Source: Mycolicibacterium sp. J2 (GTDB taxonomy: Bacteria > Actinomycetota > Actinomycetes > Mycobacteriales > Mycobacteriaceae). From it: DNA of 64,000 bases. The notes below the pieces were generated by a model. It saw only the letters and a list, made by a program, of their open reading frames with translations, made no database searches and was not told the DNA's origin. Where the stretch lies: assembly GCF_026240945.1 (NCBI RefSeq), contig NZ_JAPFPY010000011.1, forward strand, positions 180,784-244,783, given 5' to 3'. This document shows, piece after piece, positions 8,625 to 18,815 of the stretch; positions within the stretch are counted from its first letter, which is position 1, and every line of letters begins with the position of its first letter. Made by a program: the position numbers and the translations under genes.

Positions 8625-8666
8625 CAAAAAAGCGGGCGGGCCCCGCGCTGTTGCGCGGGACCCGCC
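8625..8666 (-). terminator. Intrinsic terminator after the FhuF-like gene
   Basis: On the minus strand a strong GC stem (CGGGTCCCGCGC / GCGCGGGGCCCG, loop AACA) is followed by six T (8626-8631). This is a classic rho-independent terminator, rare in mycobacteria. It separates the iron-regulated gene from the thioesterase-urease run. Confidence 0.8.
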
Positions 8667-8736
8667 GTTCGAGTGGACCGGGGGTCTCTGCAGCCCTCAG
8701 GACTCCGGCGCGGTCCGTTAGCCTCGCACTGCAAGC

Positions 8737-8755
8737 ATAGGCAAGGCTTGCCTAA
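8737..8755. promoter_or_regulatory. IdeR-like iron box overlapping the stop of the FhuF-like gene
   Basis: ATAGGCAAGGCTTGCCTAA agrees with the IdeR/DtxR consensus TTAGGTTAGGCTAACCTAA at 14 of 19 positions and is itself an almost perfect dyad (TAGGCAAG/CTTGCCTA). It covers the TAG stop of the minus-strand gene ending at 8752. Confidence 0.5.
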
Positions 8756-9531
8756 TTTAGCAAGGCCTTGCCCATCGGGATCCGGCCCGTGCCGCGCACC
8801 GGCAGCCCGAATCCCACCAGCGCATCCAAGATCGCCTGGCTGCGGCGCATGCTCGTCAGCTCGCTGGAGCCGGCCAGCAGCGGCACCTGGGTGGCCGCGC
8901 CAACCACGGCCGCCCCCACCAGGTTCCACATCGCGGCAACCGACATCGCGCCGTCGCTGACCTCGTAGAGCTTGGCGAACAACGGCGCCAACGCACGGTG
9001 ACTGCGATGGGCCACCCACGTCGCCAGCGCCGCCTCGCTGGGCAGCGCGACGATTCCATCCCGGGTGGTGCGGACGGAGCCGATGCTGACCCGGGTGGCC
9101 AAGTGCGGATCGTCGGGCAGTGCCCGCAGCGTCGGATCGACCACACCGACCCAGTCGATGGCACCCTCGGAATCGACGTGCACCCAGAGGTTCTCCAGCC
9201 CGGTGTCCCAGGCGCGCCCCTCCAGTGCGATCAGCGGCACCACTCGCCCGACCACGACGTGCGCCAGGGTGGCTGCCAGCTGATGAGCCACGGCGACGTG
9301 ACTGTCGATCTCGGCGATCGCGACGTCGAACATGGTGCGCAGCCGGTCGGTGGTGAGCGCCTCGGCCAGCGGCCACCAGCGCCGCCGGGACAGATCCCCC
9401 ATCACCGCGACGCCGTACACGCGAGGACATTCGGGATACAACTCGCGCAGCCGCCGGCTCGACTCGTGCAGCGGTAGGGCCCGCCGAATCGACATCCGAG
9501 CAATCAACGGGTCATCGATCACGACCGTCAC
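8752..9531 (-). CDS. Iron-regulated FhuF-like protein without the cluster cysteines
   Basis: Protein of 259 residues that resembles ferric-siderophore reductases of the FhuF type. Seen patterns are a conserved mid-region LAHVVVGRVVPLIALEG (about 91-107) with GLENLWVHVD, and a helical region HRALAPLFAKLYEVSDGAM followed by AAMWNLVGAAVVGA. The C-terminal Cys motif that holds the 2Fe-2S cluster in FhuF is absent; the only Cys is in YPECPRV. It may therefore bind iron chelates rather than reduce them. The GTG start has AGGAGG in front. An IdeR-like box lies just upstream and another over its stop codon, so expression in low iron is likely. Family assignment is tentative. Confidence 0.6.
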   Translation of the reverse strand: MTVVIDDPLIARMSIRRALPLHESSRRLRELYPECPRVYGVAVMGDLSRRRWWPLAEALTTDRLRTMFDVAIAEIDSHVAVAHQLAATLAHVVVGRVVPLIALEGRAWDTGLENLWVHVDSEGAIDWVGVVDPTLRALPDDPHLATRVSIGSVRTTRDGIVALPSEAALATWVAHRSHRALAPLFAKLYEVSDGAMSVAAMWNLVGAAVVGAATQVPLLAGSSELTSMRRSQAILDALVGFGLPVRGTGRIPMGKALLN

Positions 9532-9550
9532 TCCACACCTCCTCGATCAC

Positions 9551-9569
9551 TTAGGTTAGCCTTACTATA
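9551..9569. promoter_or_regulatory. IdeR-like iron box upstream of the FhuF-like gene
   Basis: TTAGGTTAGCCTTACTATA matches the IdeR/DtxR consensus at 14 of 19 positions, with a perfect left half (TTAGGTTAG). It lies 20 to 38 bases before the GTG start of the minus-strand FhuF-like gene, where a repressor would block transcription. Confidence 0.7.
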
Positions 9570-9686
9570 GTCACGGCTGCGACGGTGGCCAAAACCTGTG
9601 ACTCGACTCACAGGTAATCCAGAAAGGCGGGCTGACCGGGAACGAAGGAGACGCACCCGCACGTTGGACCGGTCACGGAAATTCGA

Positions 9687-9703
9687 TACGACGCACGGTA
9701 GTA
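9687..9703. promoter_or_regulatory. Probable BlaI operator
   Basis: TACGACGCACGGTAGTA is a dyad (TACGAC, 5-base spacer, GTAGTA) with one mismatch between the arms, of the TAC-AC/GT-GTA type bound by BlaI/MecI repressors. It ends 43 bases before the blaI start, suiting autoregulation. Confidence 0.6.
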
Positions 9704-9746
9704 AGCCCGTGTACGCTTCATTTATCGCTCAGGAGATGAACGGGAT

Positions 9747-10163
9747 ATGGCCAAGTTGACGCGGCTCGGGGAACTCGAGCGCGAGGTGATGGATCACCTG
9801 TGGACCTCGCGGGAGCCGCAGACGGTGCGGCAGGTGCACGAGGCATTGGCGGCGCGCCGAGACCTCGCCTACACGACGATCATGACGGTGCTACAGCGCC
9901 TCGCGAAGAAGAACCTGGTGGTCCAGCACCGCGACGACCGGGCCCACCGCTACGCGCCCACCCATGGCCGCGACGAGCTGGTGGCCGGCCTCATGGTCGA
10001 CGCCCTGGACCAGGCCGCCGACTCCGGGAGCCGCGAGGCCGCCCTGGTGCACTTTGTCGAACGGGTCGGCGCCGACGAGGCTGCCGCGCTGCGCCGCGCG
10101 CTGGCCGAGTTGGAGGCCAAGCACCAGATCGCGCCGCCCGCTGGTAATTCGGCCACCAGCTGA
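9747..10163 (+). CDS. blaI: BlaI/MecI-family transcriptional repressor
   Basis: Winged-helix repressor of 138 residues, homologue of Rv1846c. The DNA-binding domain covers about residues 1-75, with LGELEREVMDHLW at the start and the recognition region DLAYTTIMTVLQRLAKKNLV (about 38-57). The C-terminal part (about 90-125) is a dimerisation domain ending in helical AALRRALAELEAKHQ. In mycobacteria BlaI represses beta-lactamase and some respiratory genes and is released after BlaR-type proteolysis. The M56 protease gene follows after 14 bases, so the pair is an operon, and a BlaI-type dyad lies upstream. Confidence 0.92.
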   Translation: MAKLTRLGELEREVMDHLWTSREPQTVRQVHEALAARRDLAYTTIMTVLQRLAKKNLVVQHRDDRAHRYAPTHGRDELVAGLMVDALDQAADSGSREAALVHFVERVGADEAAALRRALAELEAKHQIAPPAGNSATS

Positions 10164-10177
10164 GAGACACTAGCGGC

Positions 10178-11125
10178 GTGTCCGCGCTGGCCTTCTCCAT
10201 CGTCGCGTTATTGCTCGTCGGCCCCGTGCCGGCGCTGCTGGCGCGTGCGAGCTGGCCGCAGCGCGCGCCCCGCGCGGCGATCGTGCTCTGGCAGGCCATC
10301 GCGCTGGCCGCCGTGCTGTCGGCCTTCTCCGCCGGAATCGCCATCGCCAGCAGGCTTCTGGTGCCGGGCCCGGACGGCAAACCCACCGCGACCCTGACCA
10401 GTGAGATCGGGGTGCTGGGCTGGCCGTTGTGGCTCCTCTACGTCTGCGTGTTCGCCGTGACCCTGATGATCGGCGGCCGGCTGATCGTGTCGGTGTTGGC
10501 GGTTGCGGTGGCCACCCGGCGCCGGCGCGCCCACCACCGCATGCTGGTCGACCTACTGGGCATGTCCCGCGACGCGGTGCCCGCCCCCGCGCGCAGGCGC
10601 AGCGGCCTGCGGGTGCTCGACATCGCCCAGCCGATGGCGTATTGCCTGCCCGGCGTGCGCAGCCGCGTCGTGGTCAGCGAGGGCACGCTGACCAGCCTGT
10701 CCGCCTCCGAGATCGAGGCCATCCTCAGCCATGAACGCGCACACTTGCGGGCGCGCCACGACCTGGTGCTGGAGATGTTCACCGCGATGCGCGCCGCGTT
10801 CCCGCGGTTCGTCCGCAGCGCCAGCGCCCTCGACGCGGTCCGGCTGCTGATCGAACTGCTCGCCGACGACGCCGCCGTCCGCGTCACCGGCCCCACTCCC
10901 CTCGCCCGCGCCCTGGTGGCCTGCGCCGCAAGCCATGCCCCGTCGGGTGCGCTGGCAGCCGGCGGCCCGACCACGGTGCTTCGGGTACGGCGCCTCGGCG
11001 GTGAGGGCAATAGTCTGGTCCTCGCGGTGGGTGCGTACCTCGCGGCCGCGGCCATCATGGTGGTGCCCACGCTCGCGTTGGCCATTCCGTGGCTCACCGA
11101 GTTGCACCGGTTGTTCGCCACCTAG
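10178..11125 (+). CDS. BlaR1-like M56 membrane zinc metalloprotease
   Basis: Membrane protease of 315 residues, homologue of Rv1845c, probably the partner that inactivates BlaI. It has hydrophobic N-terminal segments (ALAFSIVALLLVGPVPALL, residues 3-21; a segment around 40-60; a further one near 90-115) and a C-terminal membrane segment. The zinc-binding motif is HERAH in LSHERAHLRARHD (around residue 184), followed by a downstream ELLADDAA region that can supply the third ligand. It lacks the extracellular penicillin-binding domain of staphylococcal BlaR1, so the signal it senses is unclear. It starts with GTG, 14 bases after blaI. Confidence 0.88.
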   Translation: MSALAFSIVALLLVGPVPALLARASWPQRAPRAAIVLWQAIALAAVLSAFSAGIAIASRLLVPGPDGKPTATLTSEIGVLGWPLWLLYVCVFAVTLMIGGRLIVSVLAVAVATRRRRAHHRMLVDLLGMSRDAVPAPARRRSGLRVLDIAQPMAYCLPGVRSRVVVSEGTLTSLSASEIEAILSHERAHLRARHDLVLEMFTAMRAAFPRFVRSASALDAVRLLIELLADDAAVRVTGPTPLARALVACAASHAPSGALAAGGPTTVLRVRRLGGEGNSLVLAVGAYLAAAAIMVVPTLALAIPWLTELHRLFAT

Positions 11126-11191
11126 GCATGAAATCTCGCCCACACGGCGCTGTACAAGGCGACCGACAACAAAACAACGAAAGGCGTCTGC

Positions 11192-12667
11192 ATGTCCGAC
11201 ACCGGCACCGCCCAGATCGGAGTCACCGGCCTCGCCGTGATGGGCTCCAATCTCGCCCGTAACTTCGCCAGGCACGGGTACACCGTGGCGCTGCACAATC
11301 GGTCCATCGCCAAGACCGATGCGCTGTTGGCCGAGCACGGGTCCGAGGGCAAGTTCGTGCGCAGCGAGACCATCGCGGAATTCCTCGACGCACTGGAGAA
11401 GCCCCGCCGGGTGATCATCATGGTCAAGGCCGGTGACCCGACCGACGCCGTCATCAACAAGCTCGCCGACGCCATGGAGCCGGGCGACATCATCATCGAC
11501 GGCGGCAACGCGCTCTACACCGACACTATCCGGCGGGAGAAGGCGATCCGCGAGCGCGGGCTGCACTTTGTCGGTGCCGGCATCTCCGGCGGTGAAGAGG
11601 GCGCACTCAACGGCCCGTCGATCATGCCCGGCGGTCCGGCCGAGTCGTACAAGAGCCTGGGCCCCCTGCTCGAAGAGATCTCGGCTCACGTCGACGGGGT
11701 GCCGTGCTGCACCCACGTCGGTCCCGACGGCGCCGGTCACTTCGTCAAGATGGTCCACAACGGTATCGAGTACTCCGATATGCAGCTCATCGGCGAGGCC
11801 TACCAACTGCTGCGCGACGGGCTGGGCAAGACCGCCCCCGAAATCGCCGACGTGTTCGCCGAATGGAACTCCGGCGACCTGGACAGCTTCCTGATCGAGA
11901 TCACCGCCGAGGTGCTGCGCCAAACCGACGCCACCACCGGCAAGCCGCTGGTCGACGTGATCGTGGACGAGGCCGAGCAGAAGGGCACCGGCCGCTGGAC
12001 GGTGAAGTCCGCACTCGATCTCGGCGTCCCGGTGACCGGTATCGCCGAGGCCGTCTTCGCCCGCGCGCTGTCCGGTTCGGTGGCCCAGCGCAAGGCCGCG
12101 TTCCGGGGCGAGCGAAGCGACGGGAAAGGCCAGGGCCTGGCCTCCGGCGCCCTCGGCGACAAGCCCGGTGACGCAACGCAATTCATCGACGATGTCGCCA
12201 AGGCGCTGTACGCGTCGAAGATCATCGCCTACGCCCAGGGCTTCAACCAGATCCAGGCGGGCAGCGCCGAGTACAACTGGGGCATCGCGCCGGGTGACAT
12301 GGCGCGGATCTGGCGCGGCGGCTGCATCATCCGGGCCAAGTTCCTCAACCGGATCACCGAGGCCTTCGACGAGAACCCCGATCTGCCGACGCTGATCGCG
12401 GCGCCGTACTTCCGCGACGCGATCGAATCGGGCATCGACGCCTGGCGTCGTGTGGTGGTGACCGCAACCCAGCTGGGTATCCCGATCCCCGGGTTCTCCT
12501 CGGCGCTCTCCTACTACGACGCGCTGCGCACCGAACGCCTCCCGGCCGCCCTCACCCAGGGGCTGCGCGACTTTTTCGGTGCCCACACCTACGGTCGCAT
12601 CGACGCACCCGAGGGCAAGAAGTTCCACACTCTGTGGAGCGGGGACCGCAGCGAAGTGCCGGCCTGA
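11192..12667 (+). CDS. gnd1: 6-phosphogluconate dehydrogenase, decarboxylating, with an 11-residue insertion
   Basis: Converts 6-phosphogluconate to ribulose-5-phosphate and CO2 in the oxidative pentose phosphate pathway; 491 residues. The cofactor site is GLAVMGSNLARNFARHGY (about 11-28) followed by NRS. The substrate and catalytic region is VGAGISGGEEGA and PDGAGHFVKMVHNGIEYSDM (Lys and Asn). The C-terminus has SSALSYYDALR and ends near GAHTYGR. Compared with my memory of M. tuberculosis Gnd1 there is an in-frame insertion, FRGERSDGKGQ, at residues 304-314. It is encoded by a copy of the GCGAGCGAAGCGACGGG repeat. It sits in a surface loop of the helical domain where the family varies, so the enzyme is probably active. 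Confidence 0.95.
   Translation: MSDTGTAQIGVTGLAVMGSNLARNFARHGYTVALHNRSIAKTDALLAEHGSEGKFVRSETIAEFLDALEKPRRVIIMVKAGDPTDAVINKLADAMEPGDIIIDGGNALYTDTIRREKAIRERGLHFVGAGISGGEEGALNGPSIMPGGPAESYKSLGPLLEEISAHVDGVPCCTHVGPDGAGHFVKMVHNGIEYSDMQLIGEAYQLLRDGLGKTAPEIADVFAEWNSGDLDSFLIEITAEVLRQTDATTGKPLVDVIVDEAEQKGTGRWTVKSALDLGVPVTGIAEAVFARALSGSVAQRKAAFRGERSDGKGQGLASGALGDKPGDATQFIDDVAKALYASKIIAYAQGFNQIQAGSAEYNWGIAPGDMARIWRGGCIIRAKFLNRITEAFDENPDLPTLIAAPYFRDAIESGIDAWRRVVVTATQLGIPIPGFSSALSYYDALRTERLPAALTQGLRDFFGAHTYGRIDAPEGKKFHTLWSGDRSEVPA
12105..12124. repeat. Dispersed GC-rich repeat copy inside gnd1
   Basis: GGGGCGAGCGAAGCGACGGG. Together with flanking bases it accounts for about 33 extra bases (near 12101-12133) relative to the remembered homologue, keeping the reading frame. 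Confidence 0.75.
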
Positions 12668-12683
12668 CCGCGGGGATCCCTAG

Positions 12684-14129
<1,446 letters not shown>

Positions 14130-14213
14130 CGTCACCGGCGCGGCGGCGCAAGCTACCATTGAGGCTTCTCGGCGGCATGCACCGTGCAACGCCGATCTAG
14201 CGAAAGGGATCCC

Positions 14214-14318
14214 GTGCCACAGGCACCCGTGGAAAACCACGGTGAGTCCGGCGACGCCGACCCCTCCCCTAGTCAGCCGGGCTCGCGGCCCGGCATCCGT
14301 GTGGTGAGTGCGCGATGA
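14214..14318 (+). CDS. Possible 34-residue leader ORF before the CNNM genes
   Basis: Hypothetical small ORF. A GTG at 14214 follows AAAGGGATCCC and opens a frame of 34 codons ([14 protein letters not shown], then a Pro/Ser/Gly-rich tail). Its TGA overlaps the next gene's start as ATGA. This arrangement suggests translational coupling to the membrane protein gene at 14315. No known family, no membrane segment or signal. Confidence 0.35.
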   Translation: MPQAPVENHGESGDADPSPSQPGSRPGIRVVSAR

Positions 14319-15685
14319 GCGCCACAACCACCCTTCTGAGCCTGCTGGCGTTCATCGCCCTGACCGCGGGCACGGCCCTGTTCGTGGCCGCCGAGTTCTC
14401 GCTGACGGCACTGGAGCGCAGCACCGTCGAGGCCAATGCCCGCACCGGCGGAAAACGCGACGAGTTCATCCGCAAGGCGCACCGAACCCTGTCGTTCCAA
14501 CTCTCCGGCGCCCAGCTGGGCATCTCGATCACCACCCTGGCCACCGGTTACCTGGCCGAACCGGTGGTGGCCCGGCTGCTGCACGCCCCGCTGGCCGCGA
14601 TCCGCGTCCCGGCCACCATGATCGACGGCATCGCGCTGGTGTTGGCGCTGCTGATCGCGACGTCGGTGTCGATGATCTTCGGCGAGCTGGTGCCCAAGAA
14701 CCTCGCCGTGGCCAGGCCACTGCCCACCGCCCGGGTGGCCGCACCGCCGCAGTGGTACTTCGCCAAGCTGCTCACCCCCGTCATCAACGCGACCAACGGC
14801 ACCGCCAACTGGATCCTGCGCCGGCTGGGCATCGAACCGGCCGAGGAGCTGCGCTCGGCCCGCTCCCCACAGGAGCTGGTCTCCCTGGTCCGTAACTCCG
14901 CGCGCAGCGGATCGCTGGACCAGGCCACGGCGGTGCTGGTCGATCGGTCCCTGCAGTTCGGCGAACGCTCGGCCGAGGAGCTGATGACCCCGCGGTCACT
15001 GATCGAGACGCTGGAGGCCGACGACACCGTGGCCGATCTGATCGAGGCGGCGATGCGCAGCGGACACTCCCGGTTCCCCATCGTCGAAGGTGACCTCGAC
15101 GAGACCATCGGCATGGTGCACGTCAAGCAGGTGTTCGAGGTGCCGCCCGCCGAACGGTCCCGCACCCGGCTGGCCACGCTGGCATTGCCGGTCCCGAAGG
15201 TGCCGTCCACGCTGGACGGTGACTCGGTGATGACCCAGATCCGTGCCAACGGCCTGCAGACCGCGATGGTCGTCGACGAGTACGGCGGCACCGCGGGCAT
15301 GGTCACCGTGGAGGACCTGATCGAGGAGATCGTCGGCGACGTCCGCGACGAGCACGACGACGCCACCCCCGATGTGGTGCATGTCCGCTCCGGCTGGCAG
15401 GTCTCCGGGCTGCTGCGCATCGACGAGGTCGACTCGGAGACCCCGTTTCGCGCCCCCGACGGTGACTACGAGACCATCGGCGGCCTGGTCCTGCAGGAAC
15501 TCGGCCACATTCCCGAGGTCGGCGAGACGGTGGAATTGCGGGCGTTCGACCCCGACAGCGTCGACGACCCGGTGCGCTGGCAGGCCACCGTGCTGCGGAT
15601 GGACGGCCGTCGTATCGACCTGCTGGAGCTGACCGAGCTGGGCCGCCAGGATGACCGCACGGACGGGGAGCGCCACGATGGGTGA
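14315..15685 (+). CDS. CNNM/CorC-type membrane protein with CBS domains, Rv1842c homologue
   Basis: Integral membrane protein of 456 residues of the hemolysin/CNNM family, thought to move divalent cations or sodium. The CNNM transmembrane domain fills about residues 1-200: [20 protein letters not shown], the conserved [15 protein letters not shown] after it, [19 protein letters not shown], and the [13 protein letters not shown] motif. A CBS pair follows ([61 protein letters not shown]). The C-terminal CorC/HlyC domain starts near [14 protein letters not shown]. Its stop overlaps the start of the next CNNM gene by 8 bases. Confidence 0.9.
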   Translation: MSATTTLLSLLAFIALTAGTALFVAAEFSLTALERSTVEANARTGGKRDEFIRKAHRTLSFQLSGAQLGISITTLATGYLAEPVVARLLHAPLAAIRVPATMIDGIALVLALLIATSVSMIFGELVPKNLAVARPLPTARVAAPPQWYFAKLLTPVINATNGTANWILRRLGIEPAEELRSARSPQELVSLVRNSARSGSLDQATAVLVDRSLQFGERSAEELMTPRSLIETLEADDTVADLIEAAMRSGHSRFPIVEGDLDETIGMVHVKQVFEVPPAERSRTRLATLALPVPKVPSTLDGDSVMTQIRANGLQTAMVVDEYGGTAGMVTVEDLIEEIVGDVRDEHDDATPDVVHVRSGWQVSGLLRIDEVDSETPFRAPDGDYETIGGLVLQELGHIPEVGETVELRAFDPDSVDDPVRWQATVLRMDGRRIDLLELTELGRQDDRTDGERHDG

Positions 15686-16727
15686 TCTGCTGGCCGTCGC
15701 GCTCACGGTGCTGCTGCTGGGCGCCAACGCGTTCTTCGTCGGCGCCGAGTTCGCGCTCATCTCGGCGCGCCGCGACCGGTTGGAAGCTCTCGCCGAGCAG
15801 GGCAAGAAGCGGGCCGTCACGGTGATGCACGCGGCGGAGAACCTGTCGCTGATGCTGGCCGGCGCCCAACTGGGCATCACCATCTGCTCGATCCTGTTGG
15901 GCCGGGTCGGCGAGCCCGCCGTCGCGCACCTGCTGGCGAAGCCGTTCGCGCTGCTCGGTGTCGACGAGACGGTGCTGCACACCGTCTCGTTCGTGGTGGC
16001 CCTGGCGGTGGTGGTGACGCTGCACGTGCTGCTCGGCGAGATGGTGCCGAAAAACATCGCGATCGCCGGCCCGGAGACCGCGGCCATGTTGTTGGTGCCG
16101 CCGTACCTGGCCTACATCAGGCTGGCCAAACCGTTCATCGCGTTCTACAACTGGGCCGCCAACTCCACGCTGCGCATGCTGCGGGTGGAGCCCAAGGACG
16201 AGCTCGACGTCGCGGTCTCGACCGTCGAATTGTCGGAGATGATCGCCGAATCCCGGTCCGAGGGCCTGCTCGACCATGAGGAGCACACCCGGCTGACCAG
16301 GGCGCTGCAGATCCGGGACCGCAAAGTCTCCGATATCGCCATCCCGCTCAGCCGGATCCGCGCCATACCGGCGGCCCGGCCCGGCGCCGGGCCGACCGTC
16401 GGCGCGGTGCAGAGCGCGCTGGCCGAGACGGGCTATTCACGCTTCCCGGTCACCGATCCCGACGGCGCCATGCTCGGCTACCTGCACATCAAGGATGTGC
16501 TGGCCCTGGTCGACGACCCGGATGCGGTGCTCAACGCCACCATGGTGCGCCCGCTGATCAAGGTGCCCGCCGCGCTGCCGGTGCCCGAGGCGATGTCCCG
16601 GATGCGCCGCAACAACAGCCACCTAGCCCTGGTCACCACCGGCGACAACGTCACCGCGATGGTCGCGCTGGAGGATCTGGTCGAAGACCTGGTCGGTACC
16701 GTGCGCGACGGAACACACCGTGTCTGA
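15678..16727 (+). CDS. Second CNNM-type membrane protein, Rv1841c homologue
   Basis: CNNM-family membrane protein of 349 residues. It has the same membrane domain as its neighbour ([20 protein letters not shown] at about 14-33, [37 protein letters not shown]) and a CBS pair ([58 protein letters not shown]), but no CorC/HlyC C-terminal domain. The two adjacent paralogues may form a heteromer. The ATG at 15678 is chosen because it overlaps the upstream stop; an in-frame start 9 codons earlier lies wholly inside the previous gene. Confidence 0.9.
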   Translation: MGDLLAVALTVLLLGANAFFVGAEFALISARRDRLEALAEQGKKRAVTVMHAAENLSLMLAGAQLGITICSILLGRVGEPAVAHLLAKPFALLGVDETVLHTVSFVVALAVVVTLHVLLGEMVPKNIAIAGPETAAMLLVPPYLAYIRLAKPFIAFYNWAANSTLRMLRVEPKDELDVAVSTVELSEMIAESRSEGLLDHEEHTRLTRALQIRDRKVSDIAIPLSRIRAIPAARPGAGPTVGAVQSALAETGYSRFPVTDPDGAMLGYLHIKDVLALVDDPDAVLNATMVRPLIKVPAALPVPEAMSRMRRNNSHLALVTTGDNVTAMVALEDLVEDLVGTVRDGTHRV

Positions 16728-17598
16728 CCCCGTCGTCCTGCCGGAGGCCGAATGGACCGAACGGGAACGCCGGCACACCGAACGGGCCGAGCGGGTGCTC
16801 GGCCCGCACCGCGTCAGGGCACAGGCCGGCCAACCCCACCCGGTGTGGGACTTCCTGTTCACCTACTACAGCTTCAAGCCGCGCCAGCTGGCCCAGTGGC
16901 ACCCCGGCTACGGGACCGCGCTGGTGGGTACGGCGGCCGAGAAGTTCCTGCGGCGCACCGGGTACCAACGGCACGGGTCGACCGTCACGGTGGGTCCAGA
17001 CCATCTGGAGGCCCGGCTGGACACCGTCGGTTTCATCGCCGAGCTGCTGTCGGCCACCGCCGCCCGGCCCGCCCGGCTGAACTGCTTCGGCATGCATGAG
17101 TGGGCCATGGTGTACCGGGCTCGCGAGATACGCCACCGCGGCGTACCGCTGCGCCTGGGCCCGGCCGGCACCGACACGGTGTTGGAGTCGATGCCGTTGC
17201 GCTGCAGCCATTTCGACGCCTACCGGTTCTTCACCGACGCTGCCGTGGGACGTAACGCCGAACCGTTGAGCCGCGAAGCCCAGGTGCGCCACGAGCAGCC
17301 CGGCTGTGTGCACGCCAACATGGATTTGTACAAGTGGTGCTACAAGCTCGGCCCGCTGGTGGCCTCCGAACTGCTGATGGACTGTCTCGACCTGGCGCTG
17401 ACCGCGCGCCTGCTGGACATGCGCGCCAGCCCGTATGACCTGAGCGAGTTCGACATCGCGCCCATCGAGGTCGAGACCGCGGCCGGGCGCACCACCTACG
17501 TTCGGCAGCAGCAAGAGGTGGCACGGCGTGCGAGTGAGCTCAGGTCGACCTTGGGCGAGCACTGCCGCCGGCTGCTGGCCGCGAAGGCGGTTCGGTGA
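16720..17598 (+). CDS. Conserved actinobacterial protein often annotated as 3-methyladenine DNA glycosylase
   Basis: Cytosolic protein of 292 residues. Recognisable stretches are HPVWDFLFTYYSFKPRQLAQWHPGYG (split: HPVWDFLFTYYSF, KPRQLAQWHPGYG; about 40-65), LNCFGMHEWAMVYR (about 119-132), LRCSHFDAYRFFTDAA, and QPGCVHANMDLYKWCYKLGP (about 194-213). Such proteins are often labelled 3-methyladenine DNA glycosylase, but I see no helix-hairpin-helix glycosylase signature, so I would not rely on that name. It begins with GTG overlapping the CNNM gene by 8 bases and its stop overlaps the following lipoprotein gene, so the block is cotranscribed. Confidence 0.75.
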   Translation: MSDPVVLPEAEWTERERRHTERAERVLGPHRVRAQAGQPHPVWDFLFTYYSFKPRQLAQWHPGYGTALVGTAAEKFLRRTGYQRHGSTVTVGPDHLEARLDTVGFIAELLSATAARPARLNCFGMHEWAMVYRAREIRHRGVPLRLGPAGTDTVLESMPLRCSHFDAYRFFTDAAVGRNAEPLSREAQVRHEQPGCVHANMDLYKWCYKLGPLVASELLMDCLDLALTARLLDMRASPYDLSEFDIAPIEVETAAGRTTYVRQQQEVARRASELRSTLGEHCRRLLAAKAVR

Positions 17599-18779
17599 GA
17601 CGCGTACTCGCGGCGGTGGCCGCGCTGGTCTCGGTGGGTGCACTGGTGGGCGGCTGCGCCGACCGGCCCGCGCAAACCCCTGCACCGACCTTCGGCCCCG
17701 CACTGCCCGGCGACTTCGGCGGTTCCGGGCCGGGCACGCTGGTGTCGGCCAACGCGTTGGAGCACCTCGATCCCGACCTGGCGGCCAAGACGTCGGTCGC
17801 CGCCCGCGTCGTCTACCTGTCCACGTCGGGTATCAGCGACACCCAGGTCAAGGTCAGCGGCACCGTGTTCGTCCCGAACGGCGCTCCACCTCCAGGCGGC
17901 TGGCTGCTGGTTGTGCTGGGACACCCGAACACCGGCAGCGAAACACCCTGTGCGCCTTCACTTTCCCCCACCCTGCGCGGGTTGGCGCCGACGGTCGAGA
18001 CCTTCCTCGACGCCGGGTACGTCGTCGCGGTCCCCGACTACCAGGGTCTAGGTCTCGACGACGCCCCGCACCCGTTCCTGGATTCCACCACCGCCGGCTA
18101 CAACGTGCTCGACGCGGTGCGCGCCACCGGGAAACTGGTGCCGGGCCTGGCCGGTCGGTGGGCCGGTTACGGCACCGGGCAGGGTGGCCAGGCGGTGTGG
18201 GCGGCCAACGAACTGGCGGCCGACTACGGCGGCTCGACGCAGCTGGCCGGTGTGGTGGCAGCCGCGCCCACCGCCGCCGTCGAGGGGCTGGCCGACGCCG
18301 CGGCCGCCGGCACCCTGACCGACGAACAGATGCTGACCCTGCATCAGTACCTGTCGGCCCTGGCCAACGAATACACCGATTTCCGCATCGACGACTATCG
18401 GCACGGGGTGCTCAAGGCCAACTGGGACGCGCTGAGCGGCTGTGTCGGCGGTTCCTCTGCCGACCGCAGCAAGGTGCTCGCCGAGATGACGGCCGCGGAT
18501 CTGCGGCCCGCGACTCCCGACGCGGTCGACGCGCTGCGCGGCTACCTGAAGAAGACCGCCTTGCCGCAGGGGCCCACCGCGGCGCCGATGCTGGTGACCG
18601 CCGACCGGCCAGGCGGGCTGATACCGCAGGTGTGGACCGATCGCGCGGTAGCCCGGGCGTGTGACCTCGGTGACATCGTGGCGACCGGCACCCAGGCCGA
18701 AGGTGACCCTGACAAGGCCGTCGGCTGGATCACCGACCGGTTCAATTCGATTGCTGCCCAGAACGATTGCCCGCGGTAA
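17595..18779 (+). CDS. Lipase-like lipoprotein lacking the nucleophile Ser
   Basis: Exported lipoprotein of 394 residues with an alpha/beta-hydrolase fold of the secretory-lipase (LIP) type. The signal peptide ends in a lipobox, LVGGC (Cys at about 21). The fold is recognisable from WLLVVLGHPNTGSET, GYVVAVPDYQGLGLDD (about 142-157) and the nucleophile elbow GYGTGQGGQAVWAANEL (about 192-208). At the elbow the expected G-x-S-x-G reads G-T-G-Q-G, so the Ser is replaced by Gly (codon GGG). Unless another Ser serves, hydrolysis by the normal mechanism is unlikely. It starts with GTG, overlapping the preceding gene by 4 bases. Confidence 0.8.
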   Translation: MRRVLAAVAALVSVGALVGGCADRPAQTPAPTFGPALPGDFGGSGPGTLVSANALEHLDPDLAAKTSVAARVVYLSTSGISDTQVKVSGTVFVPNGAPPPGGWLLVVLGHPNTGSETPCAPSLSPTLRGLAPTVETFLDAGYVVAVPDYQGLGLDDAPHPFLDSTTAGYNVLDAVRATGKLVPGLAGRWAGYGTGQGGQAVWAANELAADYGGSTQLAGVVAAAPTAAVEGLADAAAAGTLTDEQMLTLHQYLSALANEYTDFRIDDYRHGVLKANWDALSGCVGGSSADRSKVLAEMTAADLRPATPDAVDALRGYLKKTALPQGPTAAPMLVTADRPGGLIPQVWTDRAVARACDLGDIVATGTQAEGDPDKAVGWITDRFNSIAAQNDCPR

Positions 18780-18815
18780 ACCGGAACGTCGCGCAGCTCA
18801 GGCTATGTTGGGGAC

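Noticed and set aside
10553..12628. A 691-codon minus-strand frame over blaR and gnd1
   Set aside because: Antisense to two well-recognised genes; no domain.
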